From: RYN-230 sp963837515
GTDB lineage: Bacteria > Actinomycetota > Actinomycetes > Streptosporangiales > Streptosporangiaceae
NCBI GenBank assembly: GCA_963837515.1
Contig: CAWINT010000007.1
Coordinates: forward strand, 284,033-348,032
Direction: 5' to 3'
Length of the DNA: 64,000 bases
The notes under the pieces were generated by a model. The model saw only the letters and a list, made by a program, of their open reading frames with translations, was not told the origin of the DNA and did no database searches. A program made the translations under genes and the position numbers. Below, piece by piece: positions 10,663 through 20,763 of the stretch (its first letter is position 1; the number at the start of each line of letters is the position of its first letter).

Positions 10663-11703
10663 ATGGGTGATTCCCCCCAGTCGGTCATCGTTGGGCTGGA
10701 CAACGGCGGCACGACGAACAACGCCACCGTGCTGGCTGAGGGCGGCCACTTCCTGGTCGAGCACATGATGGAGCGGCCGAGCCGGGTGCGGGAGGGACCG
10801 CAGGCGGCCATCGAGGCCCTCGCCGCCTCGTTCAGCGAGGTGCTCGAGATCACCGGGGTGCCGCGGGCGGTGGTGCACGGGGTCGGGCTGGACACCCCCG
10901 GCCCGGCCAGCGCGGACGGCGTGCTGTCCTCGCGGGGCGGCACCAACCTGGGCCACCCGGAGTGGGCCGGGTTCAACATCCGGGCCGCCCTGGCCGACCG
11001 GCTGGGCCTGCCGGTGGTGTACACCAACGACGCCAACGCGGCCGCGCTCTACGCCCACTTCGTGCGGTTCGGCACCGCCGCGCCGCACCATTCCAGCGTC
11101 GCCGCGATCGTCGGCACCGGGCTCGGCGGCGGCCTGGTCGAGGCCGGGCAGGTGGTCAGCGGGGCGGCCGGCATGGCGGGTGAGCTCGGGCACGTGCAGA
11201 TCCCGCTGGACGGGCTGCTGGGCGAGGGCCAGCCACTGCCGGCCTGCAACTGCGGGCTGACCGGCGACGCGGAGAGCGTCGCCTCGCTCACCGGGATCGA
11301 GCGGAACCTGCTGCCGTACTGGCTGGGCCGGTTCCCGGATCACGAGCTCGCGGCGGTGCCGCTGGCCAAGGCCGCGAAGCTGGTGCGCGCATTCGGCGAG
11401 GCCGGCGACCCGCTGGCCCGGCGGATCTTCGGGCAGCAGGCCATGGCGCTGGGGCGGGTCTTCTCCATCGCCGCCATGTTCACCGACCCGGGTACCTACT
11501 TCGTGGGCGGCGGGGTGGTGGAGGCGGACCCGGCGTTCAGCGCGTGGTTCCTGGGCCAGGTCCGGGAGCACACCGCGCTGCGGGCCGAACAGCGCGCGGT
11601 GGTGCAGTTCGCGCTGGTTCCCGACCTGGACCGGGCCGGCGCCCGCGGCGCGGCGCTCGCGGCGCGCGCCGCCCTCCACACGGTCGCCGGGGAGCGCGCA
11701 TAG
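10663..11703 (+). CDS. ROK-family protein (sugar kinase-like)
   Basis: A 346-residue ROK protein. The phosphate-1 motif DNGGTTNN lies near residue 12, the catalytic stretch YTNDANAAAL in the middle, and phosphate-2 as VGTGLGGGLV. The family zinc site normally reads C-x-C-G-x2-G-C-x2-E after the GH motif. Here it is CNCGLTGDAES, so the third Cys is Asp and the site is altered. There is no N-terminal helix-turn-helix, so this is a kinase-type rather than a repressor-type ROK member. The substrate is unknown; glucose-like sugars are common for the family. The start ATG follows GAGAGGCGGA, and it is not overlapped by its neighbours. Confidence 0.85.
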   Translation: MGDSPQSVIVGLDNGGTTNNATVLAEGGHFLVEHMMERPSRVREGPQAAIEALAASFSEVLEITGVPRAVVHGVGLDTPGPASADGVLSSRGGTNLGHPEWAGFNIRAALADRLGLPVVYTNDANAAALYAHFVRFGTAAPHHSSVAAIVGTGLGGGLVEAGQVVSGAAGMAGELGHVQIPLDGLLGEGQPLPACNCGLTGDAESVASLTGIERNLLPYWLGRFPDHELAAVPLAKAAKLVRAFGEAGDPLARRIFGQQAMALGRVFSIAAMFTDPGTYFVGGGVVEADPAFSAWFLGQVREHTALRAEQRAVVQFALVPDLDRAGARGAALAARAALHTVAGERA

Positions 11704-11712
11704 AGTTGCTGC

Positions 11713-13848
11713 GTGGCAGATCCGCACTCCTACCGGCCAGCGCCGGGGTCGATCCCGGAATCGCCAGGGGTGTACCGGTTCCGCGATGAGCACGGCCGGG
11801 TCATCTACGTCGGGAAGGCCAAGAACCTGCGGTCCCGGCTGAACTCCTACTTCGCTGACTTCGCCGGCCTGCACCCGAGGACCCAGACCATGCTGCGCTC
11901 CGCCGCGGGCGTGGACTGGACCGTGGTGGGCACCGAGGTGGAAGCGCTGCAGCTGGAGTACTCCTGGATCAAGGAGTTCGACCCCCGGTTCAACGTCCGC
12001 TACCGGGACGACAAGAGCTACCCCTACCTCGCGGTCACCATGGACGAAGAGTACCCGCGGGTGACGGTGATGCGCGGCGCCAAGCGGCGCGGCGTGCGCT
12101 ACTTCGGCCCCTACTCGCACGCCTGGGCGATCCGCGAGACGGTGGACGCACTGCTCCGCGTGTTCCCGGTGCGCACCTGCTCGGCCGGGGTGTTCAAGCG
12201 GGCCGGCCAGATCGGGCGGCCCTGCCTGCTGGGTTACATCGGCAAGTGCTCGGCCCCGTGCGTGGGCCGGGTCGGCGCGGCCGAGCACCGGCTGCTGGCC
12301 GAGGAGTTCTGCGACTTCATGGCCGGCCAGACCACCCGCTTCACCCAGCGGCTGGAAGCTGACATGCGCGAGGCGGCCCGGGCCGAGGAGTTCGAGCGGG
12401 CGGCCCGGCTGCGGGACGATCTCAAGGCGCTGCAGCGGGCCCTGGAGAAGCAGGCGGTGGTGCTCGGCGACGGCACCGACTGCGACGTCATCGCGCTGGC
12501 CGAGGACCAGCTGGAAGCTGCCGTCCAGGTGTTCTATGTCCGGGGCGGGCGGGTCCGCGGGCAGCGCGGCTGGGTGGTGGACAAGGTCGAGGACCTGACC
12601 ACCGGTGACCTGGTCGAGGACTTCCTGAGCCAGGTCTACGGCGACGACAGCGTGGCCAGCGACCAGGTCGCGGCGCCGGCCGGGCGGGGCCGCCGCGGCG
12701 ATGCGGGCGGCCCGCTGGATCCGCGGTACCTCAGCCGCCCGGAGCCGGGCCGCGGCAGCGTCCCTCGTGAGGTGCTGGTGCCGGTGCTGCCGCCGGACCT
12801 GGCCGCGGTGGAGGAGTGGCTCACCACCCGGCGCGGCAGCCGGGTGCGGCTCCGGGTGCCGCGGCGCGGCGACAAGAAGGCGCTGCTGGAGACCGTGGCG
12901 CGGAACGCCGCGGAGTCGCTGGCCCAGCACAAGACCCGGCGGGCCAGCGACCTGACCACGCGCAGCCGGGCGCTGCAGGAGATCCAGGACGCGCTCGGCC
13001 TGGCGGACGCCCCGCTGCGGATCGAGTGTTACGACGTGTCCAACCTGCAGGGCACCCACGTGGTCGCCGCCATGGTGGTGTTCGAGGACGGCCTGGCCCG
13101 TAAGTCGGAGTACCGCCGGTTCTCGATCAAGGGCACCGAAGGCACCGACGACGTGGCCTCGGTGCACGAGGTGATCACCCGCCGGTTCCGCCGCTATCTG
13201 GAGGAACGGGAGGCCACTGGGGAGCTGGACGCGCTCGGCGACCCGGAGGCCAGCGGCCAGCGGCGCAAGTTCGCCTACCCGCCCAACCTGGTCGTCATCG
13301 ACGGCGGCCCGGCTCAGGTGGCTGCGGCCGCCCGGGGGCTGGCCGAACTGGGCATCGACGAGGTGGCGGTGTGCGGCCTGGCCAAGCGGCTGGAGGAAGT
13401 CTGGCTGCCAGGGGGCGACGCCCCGGTGATCATGCCCCGGACCAGTGAGGGCCTGTACCTGCTGCAGCGGGTCCGGGACGAGGCGCACCGCTTCGCCATT
13501 ACCTACCACCGGGCGAAACGGTCCAAGGCGCTCACCGTGAGCGAGCTTGACGCGGTCCCGGGACTCGGCCCGGCCCGGCGGGCTACGCTGCTACGGCACT
13601 TCGGCTCGGTGCGCAAGCTGGCCGGCGCGAGCCAGCCGGAGATCGCCGGGCTGCCGGGCATCGGGCCGCGGATCGCGGAGGCGGTGCTGGCTGCGCTCCG
13701 CCCGGCGGAACCGGGCGGCGCCGGGCCAGGCGGGGCGGGGCCGGCCGGCGGGGGGCCGCCGGAGGCGGCCGCGCCGGGCCCGGCGCGGCCCGGCGGGGAT
13801 GGCGGAACGGACGGGGCGGCCATGATGGCGGATGGGGGAACGTCGTGA
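11713..13848 (+). CDS. uvrC: UvrABC excinuclease subunit C
   Basis: A 711-residue UvrC that cuts both sides of a lesion in nucleotide excision repair. The GIY-YIG nuclease is at ~18-95 (PGVYRFRDEHGRVIYVGKAK). A Cys cluster CSAGVFKRAGQIGRPCLLGYIGKC-type region follows, the UVR helix pair is near 210-245, and the RNase H-like C-terminal nuclease has ECYDVSNLQGTHVVAAMVVF and VVIDGGPAQV. A helix-hairpin-helix pair (VPGLGPARRATLL, LPGIGPRIAEAVL) sits at about 615-660. The last ~45 residues are a Gly/Ala/Pro-rich tail not needed for the fold. The GTG start lies 10 nt after the ROK stop. rapZ follows after 43 nt. Confidence 0.97.
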   Translation: MADPHSYRPAPGSIPESPGVYRFRDEHGRVIYVGKAKNLRSRLNSYFADFAGLHPRTQTMLRSAAGVDWTVVGTEVEALQLEYSWIKEFDPRFNVRYRDDKSYPYLAVTMDEEYPRVTVMRGAKRRGVRYFGPYSHAWAIRETVDALLRVFPVRTCSAGVFKRAGQIGRPCLLGYIGKCSAPCVGRVGAAEHRLLAEEFCDFMAGQTTRFTQRLEADMREAARAEEFERAARLRDDLKALQRALEKQAVVLGDGTDCDVIALAEDQLEAAVQVFYVRGGRVRGQRGWVVDKVEDLTTGDLVEDFLSQVYGDDSVASDQVAAPAGRGRRGDAGGPLDPRYLSRPEPGRGSVPREVLVPVLPPDLAAVEEWLTTRRGSRVRLRVPRRGDKKALLETVARNAAESLAQHKTRRASDLTTRSRALQEIQDALGLADAPLRIECYDVSNLQGTHVVAAMVVFEDGLARKSEYRRFSIKGTEGTDDVASVHEVITRRFRRYLEEREATGELDALGDPEASGQRRKFAYPPNLVVIDGGPAQVAAAARGLAELGIDEVAVCGLAKRLEEVWLPGGDAPVIMPRTSEGLYLLQRVRDEAHRFAITYHRAKRSKALTVSELDAVPGLGPARRATLLRHFGSVRKLAGASQPEIAGLPGIGPRIAEAVLAALRPAEPGGAGPGGAGPAGGGPPEAAAPGPARPGGDGGTDGAAMMADGGTS

Positions 13849-13891
13849 GCCAGGCAGGCCACAGGGCCGGCGCGGGCGGGCGGGAGAAACG

Positions 13892-14785
13892 GTGAGCCGG
13901 GCCGAGCCGCCCGGGGAGGCGGCCGCCGCACCGGACATCGTGATCATCACGGGGATGTCCGGGGCGGGCCGCAGCACGGCCGCGAAGTCCCTGGAGGACC
14001 TGGACTGGTTCGTCGCCGACAACCTGCCGCCGGGCCTGCTGCCCACCATGATCGAGCTGGCCCGGCGGGCGATGGGCGCGGTGCCCCGGGTCGCCGCCGT
14101 CATGGACGTGCGCAGCCGGGCGTTCTCCACCGACCTGCAGTCCGCCATCGGCGAGCTGGCCGACCGCGGGGTCAAGCCCCGGGTCATCTTCCTCGAGGCC
14201 AGCGACGACACGCTGGTCCGGCGGTTCGAGAGCGTCCGCCGCCCGCATCCGCTGCAGGAAAGCGGCCGGGTGGTGGACGGTATCGCCGCGGAGCGGGCGC
14301 TGCTCCGCGGTGTCCGCGAGGAAGCCGACCTGATCATCGACACCTCGGCGCTGAACGTGCACGAGCTGCGGGCCCGGATGCACGCCGCCTTCGGGGCGGA
14401 GGCGCAGGCGGCGCTGCGGGTCAACCTGGTGTCGTTCGGCTACAAGTACGGCCTCCCGGTCGACGCGGACATGGTGGCGGACTGCCGCTTCCTGCCCAAC
14501 CCGCGCTGGGTGCCGGAGCTGGCCCCGCTCAACGGGCGTGACCAGCCGGTCCGCGACTACGTGCTCAGCCAGCCGGGAGCCGCCGAATTCCTGGCCAGCT
14601 ACGTGGCGGCGCTGCGGGTCGTGCTGGCCGGGTATGAGCGGGAGGGCAAGCGGTTCGTCACCCTGGCCATCGGCTGCACGGGCGGCAAGCACCGCAGCGT
14701 CGCCATCGCCGAGCGGGTGGCCGCCGAGCTCACCGGGACCGGCCCCGCCGTCCGGGTGCTGCACCGGGACCTGGGGCGCGAGTGA
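13892..14785 (+). CDS. rapZ: RNase adapter / nucleotide-binding protein RapZ
   Basis: A 297-residue RapZ/YvcJ-family P-loop protein. The Walker A loop is GMSGAGRST, and the conserved C-terminal domain has GYKYGLPVDADMVADCRFLPNP and GCTGGKHRSVAIAER. In enterobacteria RapZ controls amino-sugar synthesis through small RNAs; in actinobacteria its ligand is not settled. The GTG at 13892 is taken because it leaves only a short nonconserved leader. The stop overlaps the yvcK start as GTGA. The uvrC-rapZ-yvcK-whiA order is a classic actinobacterial block. Confidence 0.95.
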   Translation: MSRAEPPGEAAAAPDIVIITGMSGAGRSTAAKSLEDLDWFVADNLPPGLLPTMIELARRAMGAVPRVAAVMDVRSRAFSTDLQSAIGELADRGVKPRVIFLEASDDTLVRRFESVRRPHPLQESGRVVDGIAAERALLRGVREEADLIIDTSALNVHELRARMHAAFGAEAQAALRVNLVSFGYKYGLPVDADMVADCRFLPNPRWVPELAPLNGRDQPVRDYVLSQPGAAEFLASYVAALRVVLAGYEREGKRFVTLAIGCTGGKHRSVAIAERVAAELTGTGPAVRVLHRDLGRE

Positions 14786-15774
14786 CGGGGCCGGATCCCG
14801 GCGCCGCGGTGGCCCCTTCCGTCCGGCCGCTCAATCCCAAGGTCGCGGCCCTCGGCGGCGGCCACGGCCTGTTCGCCGCGCTGTCCGCGCTGCGCCGGGT
14901 CACCCGGCAGCTCACCGCGATCGTGACCGTAGCCGACGACGGCGGCTCCAGCGGCCGGCTGCGCCGCCAGTTCGGCGTGCTGCCACCGGGGGATCTGCGG
15001 ATGGCGCTGGCCGCGCTCTGCGGCGACGACGCCTGGGGGACCACCTGGAGCCGGGTGGTGCAGCACCGGTTCACCGGGGACGTGGAGCTGGGCGGGCACG
15101 CGGTGGGCAACGTGCTGATCGTCGCGCTGTGGGAGCTGCTCGGCGACACGGTGCAGGGCCTGGACTGGGTGGCCCGGCTGCTGGGTGCGTACGGCCGGGT
15201 GCTGCCGATGGCGTCGGTGCCGCTCGACCTGGTGGCGGAGGTGGCGGGAGCCGATCCGGCCCGGCCGGAGGCGCTGAGCACGGTACGCGGCCAGGTGGCC
15301 TGCGCGTCCACCACCGGCCGGGTACGCTCGGTGTCGCTGATCCCGGCCGACCCGCCGGCCTGCCCGGAGGCGGTGGCCGCGATCGGCGAGGCCGACTGGG
15401 TGGTGCTCGGCCCGGGGTCCTGGTTCACCAGCGTGATCCCGCACCTGCTCGTGCCGGGCCTGGCCCAGGCGCTGATCACCACCCCGGCCCGCCGCATCGT
15501 GGCACTGAACCTGGTGCCGCAGCCGGGCGAGACGGCCGGGTTCGCCCCGCAGACCCATCTGGAAGTGCTGGCTGACCACGCACCACAGCTGTCGGTGGAC
15601 GTCGTGCTCGCGGATCGCTCCGCGGCGTCCGGCGCCGTCGCGGAACTGGACAAGGCAGCCGACCGGCTGGGCGCCCGCCTGGTCCTCGCGGACCTGGCGA
15701 TGCGCGACGGGACGCCGCGGCACGATCCGCGCCAGCTGGCCGGGGCCTTCGCAGAGATTTTCGAGGGGGAGTGA
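14782..15774 (+). CDS. yvcK: Gluconeogenesis factor / UDP-sugar-binding protein YvcK (CuvA)
   Basis: A 330-residue protein of the CofD/YvcK fold. The nucleotide-sugar binding glycines are in ALGGGHGLFAALSALR near residues 27-42, and VADDGGSSGRLR follows. In Bacillus and mycobacteria it binds UDP-sugars and is needed for cell-wall synthesis on gluconeogenic carbon. The GTG start overlaps the rapZ stop by four bases, and the whiA gene begins at its 3' end, so translation of all three is probably coupled. Confidence 0.95.
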   Translation: MTGPDPGAAVAPSVRPLNPKVAALGGGHGLFAALSALRRVTRQLTAIVTVADDGGSSGRLRRQFGVLPPGDLRMALAALCGDDAWGTTWSRVVQHRFTGDVELGGHAVGNVLIVALWELLGDTVQGLDWVARLLGAYGRVLPMASVPLDLVAEVAGADPARPEALSTVRGQVACASTTGRVRSVSLIPADPPACPEAVAAIGEADWVVLGPGSWFTSVIPHLLVPGLAQALITTPARRIVALNLVPQPGETAGFAPQTHLEVLADHAPQLSVDVVLADRSAASGAVAELDKAADRLGARLVLADLAMRDGTPRHDPRQLAGAFAEIFEGE

Positions 15775-15779
15775 TGCCG

Positions 15780-16757
15780 GTGGCGATGACCGGCCTGGTC
15801 AAGGACGAGCTCAGCCGGGTGAGCGTGCTCAAACCGTGCTGCCGGAAGGCGGAGGTGTCCGCCCTGTTGCGCTTCGCCGGGGGGCTGCACCTGGCCAGCG
15901 GGCGGATCGTGGTGGAGGCCGAGCTGGACACCGGCGTCGCGGCCCGGCGGCTGCGCAAGGACATCGCGGAGGTGTTCGGGCACTCCTCCGACCTGATCGT
16001 GCTGGCGCCCAGCGGGCTGCGCAAGGGGAACCGCTACGTGGTCCGGGTCCGCAAGGACGGCGATGGCCTGGCCCGGCAGACCGGCCTGGTGGACAACTAC
16101 GGCCGCCCGGTGCGCGGGCTGCCGCGGCAGGTCGTGGCGGGCACCGCCTGCGACTGTGAAGCGGCCTGGCGGGGTGCGTTCCTGGCCCACGGCAGCCTGA
16201 CCGGCCCCGGCCGGTCGATGTCGCTGGAGATCACCTGCCCCGGGCCGGAGGCCGCGCTGGCTCTGGTCGGGGCGGCCCGGCGGCTCAAGATCAGCGCCAA
16301 GGCTCGGGAAGTGCGCGGGGTGGACCGGGTGGTGGTCCGGGACGGTGATGCCATCAGCGCGCTGCTGACCCGGCTCGGCGCGCACAACAGCGTGCTGGAC
16401 TGGGAGGAACGGCGGATGCGCCGCGAGGTCCGGGCGACGGCGAACCGGCTGGCCAACTTCGACGACGCGAACCTGCGGCGCAGCGCCCGGGCCGCGGTGG
16501 CGGCCGGCGCCCGGGTCGAGCGGGCGCTGGAGATCCTGGGCAACGACGCGCCGGAGCACCTCACCGTGGCCGGCCGGATGCGCATCGAGCACCGTCAGGC
16601 GAGCCTGGAGGAACTCGGCCAGCTGGCCAGCCCGCCGCTGACCAAGGACGCCATCGCGGGCCGGATCCGGCGGCTGCTGGCCATGGCCGACAAACGGGCC
16701 CGGGATACGGGTGTGCCGGACACCGAGGCCAGCCTGCCGCCGGACATGCTCGCCTAG
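15780..16757 (+). CDS. whiA: Sporulation/cell-division regulator WhiA
   Basis: A 325-residue WhiA, a DNA-binding protein related to LAGLIDADG endonucleases. The N-terminus VAMTGLVKDELSRV and CCRKAEVSALLRFAGGLHL match the family closely. The C-terminal helix-turn-helix region has NRLANFDDANLRRSARAA and GQLASPPLTKDAIAGRIRRLL. I prefer the GTG at 15780, which gives the family N-terminus with GAGGGGG about ten bases upstream. In-frame GTG 15771 and ATG 15774 would add two or three residues. In Streptomyces WhiA activates sporulation-septation genes together with WhiB. It ends the coupled rapZ-yvcK-whiA set. Confidence 0.96.
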   Translation: MAMTGLVKDELSRVSVLKPCCRKAEVSALLRFAGGLHLASGRIVVEAELDTGVAARRLRKDIAEVFGHSSDLIVLAPSGLRKGNRYVVRVRKDGDGLARQTGLVDNYGRPVRGLPRQVVAGTACDCEAAWRGAFLAHGSLTGPGRSMSLEITCPGPEAALALVGAARRLKISAKAREVRGVDRVVVRDGDAISALLTRLGAHNSVLDWEERRMRREVRATANRLANFDDANLRRSARAAVAAGARVERALEILGNDAPEHLTVAGRMRIEHRQASLEELGQLASPPLTKDAIAGRIRRLLAMADKRARDTGVPDTEASLPPDMLA

Positions 16758-17022
16758 GCGCCCGGCCCGGCCGGCGGCCCCACCCCGGACTAAACCGAGT
16801 TTGAAACGTTCACCCTGCCGCGGCCTCACGCTGACCACCACCGCGGCCGGTCCCGCCCGGCGGCGGCCCGGCAGATCGGCTGACCGCCCGGGCCTGCCGT
16901 GGGCCGGATTCCGATAGGGTCGGAGCCGGGAGAACAAGTGCCGCCGAGGGCCGGTGCCGCCCGCAACGGGGCGGCCGGGAAGCCGGCCCGGATAGAGCGA
17001 GGGACGAGGGAGACAGGCCGCC

Positions 17023-18029
<1,007 letters not shown>

Positions 18030-18033
<4 letters not shown>

Positions 18034-19251
18034 GGCGCCTCGACGACCTGGACGTGACCGGCCAGGTCGTGCTGCTGCGCGCCGACCTGAACGTGCCGCT
18101 GGACGGGGAGCGGATCACCGATGACGGCCGGATCCGGGCCAGCCTGCCCACCATCACCAAGCTGGCCAGCCGGGGCGCCCGGGTGCTCATCGCCGCCCAC
18201 CTGGGGCGGCCCAAGGGCGACGGCTACGCCGCCCGGGCGGCCGGCGGCCCCTCGCTGCGGCCGGTCGCGGGCCGGCTCAGCGAGCTGCTCGGTCAGCCGG
18301 TGACACTCGCCGACGACGTGGCCGGGGACTCGGCCCGGGCCGTGGCCGCCGGGCTGGCCGAGGGCCAGGTGGCGCTGCTGGAGAATGTCCGCTTCGAGCC
18401 GGCCGAGACCAGCAAGGACGACGCCCAGCGGGGCGAGCTGGCCCGCCGGTTCGCCGCGCTGGCCACGCGGTACGTCGGGGACGGCTTCGGGGCGCTGCAC
18501 CGCAAGCACGCCAGCGTGTACGACGTGCCCGCGCTGCTGCCGCACGCGGCCGGCGAGCTGGTCGTCGCGGAGATCGCGGTGCTGCGCCAGCTCACCACCG
18601 ACCCGGCCCGGCCCTACGTGGTGGTGCTCGGCGGCGCCAAGCCGTCGGACAAGCTGGCGGTCATCGGCAACCTGCTGAGCCAGGCCGACCGGCTGATCAT
18701 CTGCGGCGGCATGTCCTACACCTTCCTGGCCGCCCGCGGCTACGAGGTCGGCCAGTCGCTGCTGGAAGCCGACCAGATACCGCAGGTCTCCGAGGTGCTC
18801 CAGGAGGCGGAGCGGCGCGGCGTGGAAGTGGTGCTCCCGGTCAACCTGGTCGCCGCCACCGGCTACGCCCCGGACGCCGCGCACGAGGTGGTCAAGGTGG
18901 GCGAGTTCCCGCCCGACCGGGAGAGCCTGGACATGGGCCCGGCCACCCGGGCGCTGTTCGCGCAGAAGCTGGCCGACGCCAAGACGGTGTTCTGGAACGG
19001 GCCGGCGCGTGTTCGAGTTCCCCGCCTTCGCGGCCGGCACCCGGGCCCTGGCCGAGGCGATCAGCGCCGTGCCAGGACTGACGGTGGTCGGTGGCGGCGA
19101 CTCCGCGGCGGCCGTTAGGCAGCTTGGCTTCCCGGCGGACGCGTTCACCCATATCTCGACGGGTGGCGGGGCCAGCCTGGAATACCTGGAGGGCCGCACC
19201 CTGCCCGGGCTCAGCGCGCTCGAGACGGACTCGCCCGGGGCGGCCGGGTGA
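18030..19251 (+). pseudogene. pgk: Phosphoglycerate kinase, frame broken near 19007
   Basis: All parts of a ~407-residue PGK are present. RADLNVPLDGERITDDGR and AAHLGRPKG lie at the N-terminus, VVVLGGAKPSDKLAVI mid-protein, then FWNGP. The frame then shifts, and VFEFPAFAAGT and ISTGGGASLEYLEG continue in the next frame from 19009 to the stop. The conserved NGPMGVFEFP motif reads NGP, then four bases instead of six, so two bases are missing (or one is extra) around 19004-19009. PGK is single-copy and essential for glycolysis, and both halves are otherwise well conserved, so a sequencing or assembly error is more likely than a dead gene. The start overlaps the gap stop. Confidence 0.9.
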
Positions 19252-20048
19252 TGGCCGCCGCCGCGGGCCGCAAGCCGCTCATCGCCGGGAACTGGAAGAT
19301 GCACAATACGCACTTCGAGGGGCTGTCCCTGGTCCAGAAGCTGGCCTTCACGCTGAACGCCAAGGACTACGACGCGACGGACGTCGTGGTGCTGCCGCCG
19401 TTCACCGCGCTGCGCAGCGTGCAGACGCTGGTGGCCGGGGACAAACTGCGGATCGGCTACGGCGCCCAGGACCTGTCACCGCACGACCAGGGCGCCTACA
19501 CCGGGGACGTGTCCGGGCGGATGCTGGCCAAGCTCGGCTGCTCCTGCGTACTGGCCGGCCACTCGGAGCGGCGGCAGTACCACGGCGAGGACGACGCGCT
19601 GATCAACGCGAAGGTTAAGGCGGCGCTGCGCAACGAGCTGGCGCCGATCCTGTGCATCGGCGAGGACCTGGGCATCCGGCGGGCCGGCGATCACCTGCGG
19701 CACACGCTGGGCCAGCTCGACGCCGGGCTGGCCGGGGTCAGCGCCGAGCAGGTGGCCGGGCTGGTCATCGCCTACGAGCCGGTCTGGGCCATCGGCACCG
19801 GGGAGGTGTGCCCGCCGGAGGACGCCCAGGAGGTGTGCGGCGCGATCCGCCGGCGGGTTTCCGAGGTGCGGGACGACGCAGTGGCGTCCGCGGTGCGTAT
19901 CCTGTATGGCGGGTCCGTGAAGGCCGCCAACATCGCGGCCATCATGGCCCAGCCGGATATCGACGGAGCACTGGTCGGCGGGGCGAGCCTGGACGCGGCG
20001 GAGTTCGCGGCCATCTGCCGGTACCGGGAGCTGCCGGTTGGCGCCTGA
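19251..20048 (+). CDS. tpiA: Triosephosphate isomerase
   Basis: A 265-residue TIM-barrel isomerase linking dihydroxyacetone phosphate and glyceraldehyde-3-phosphate. The active-site residues are visible: Lys in GNWKMHNT, His in LAGHSERRQYHGE and Glu in AYEPVWAIGTGE. The phosphate-binding loop is LYGGSVKAAN. The ATG at 19251 shares its first base with the pgk stop (TGATG); an in-frame GTG lies three bases earlier. It is third in the glycolytic operon and is intact, which argues that the operon is under selection. Confidence 0.96.
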   Translation: MAAAAGRKPLIAGNWKMHNTHFEGLSLVQKLAFTLNAKDYDATDVVVLPPFTALRSVQTLVAGDKLRIGYGAQDLSPHDQGAYTGDVSGRMLAKLGCSCVLAGHSERRQYHGEDDALINAKVKAALRNELAPILCIGEDLGIRRAGDHLRHTLGQLDAGLAGVSAEQVAGLVIAYEPVWAIGTGEVCPPEDAQEVCGAIRRRVSEVRDDAVASAVRILYGGSVKAANIAAIMAQPDIDGALVGGASLDAAEFAAICRYRELPVGA

Positions 20049-20080
20049 CCGGAGCGGGTCAGTCTGCGGAAGGATTAACG

Positions 20081-20311
20081 GTGGTCATCGGTCTCTCGGT
20101 CGTGCTCATCCTCACCAGCCTGGTGATGATGCTGCTGGTGCTGCTGCACAAGGGTAAGGGCGGCGGCCTGTCTGACCTATTCGGTGGCGGAGTCACATCC
20201 TCCCTGGGATCATCGTCAGTGGTCGAACGCAACCTCGACCGCCTTACGGTCTTCACCGGCATCCTCTGGTTCCTCTGCATCGTCGGGCTCAATCTTCTGC
20301 TGAACCGCTGA
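20081..20311 (+). CDS. secG: Preprotein translocase subunit SecG
   Basis: A 76-residue membrane protein with two hydrophobic helices (GLSVVLILTSLVMMLLVLLH and LTVFTGILWFLCIVGLNLLL) around the conserved loop KGKGGGLSDLFGGG. SecG assists SecYE in protein export. GTG start with GGAAGG just upstream. Location directly after tpiA is normal in actinobacteria. The rbpA gene follows after 54 nt. Confidence 0.95.
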   Translation: MVIGLSVVLILTSLVMMLLVLLHKGKGGGLSDLFGGGVTSSLGSSSVVERNLDRLTVFTGILWFLCIVGLNLLLNR

Positions 20312-20365
20312 CGCTCCCGCCGTCACCAGAGCATGCCAGCAAGCGGACGTAGCAAGGGGTGAGCA

Positions 20366-20701
20366 GTGAGCAGTGGCAACGCGATCAGGGGCAGCCGGGT
20401 CGGGGCTGGTCCCATGGGTGAGGCGGAGCGTGGTGAGGCGGCGCCACGCATCCGGGTCGCTTTCTGGTGTGCCAACAAGCACGAGACCCGGCCCAGCTTC
20501 GCGTGCGATGCCGCGATCCCGGAGACCTGGGACTGCCCGCGCTGCGGGTACCCGGCCGGCCGGGACGAGGGCAACCCGCCCGGCCCGCCGCACAGCGAGC
20601 CGTACAAGACTCATCTGGCCTACGTGAAGGAACGCCGCACCGACACCGACGGTGCCGCGATCCTGGCTGAGGCGCTGGACCGGCTGCGCCGCAACGGCTG
20701 A
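20366..20701 (+). CDS. rbpA: RNA polymerase-binding protein RbpA
   Basis: A 111-residue actinobacterial transcription factor that binds RNA polymerase and the principal sigma factor and stabilises open complexes. Diagnostic segments are GNAIRGSRVGAGPMGE, the zinc-site region WCANKHETRPSFA with CPRCGYPAG, and EPYKTHLAYVKERR near the C-terminus, the sigma-interaction part. GTG start with AAGGGG upstream. It is followed by a strong terminator and faces the glutamate decarboxylase gene. Confidence 0.96.
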   Translation: MSSGNAIRGSRVGAGPMGEAERGEAAPRIRVAFWCANKHETRPSFACDAAIPETWDCPRCGYPAGRDEGNPPGPPHSEPYKTHLAYVKERRTDTDGAAILAEALDRLRRNG

Positions 20702-20712
20702 CCGTCCACCAG

Positions 20713-20741
20713 GTCCCGGGCACGGCCGCCGTGCCCGGGAC
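20713..20741. terminator. Terminator hairpin between rbpA and gadB
   Basis: Perfect 13-bp stem (GTCCCGGGCACGG with CCGTGCCCGGGAC, 3-nt loop) placed between two convergent stop codons. It can serve both strands. Confidence 0.8.
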
Positions 20742-20763
20742 TTCGCGCCTGGCGGCGGCGTGC

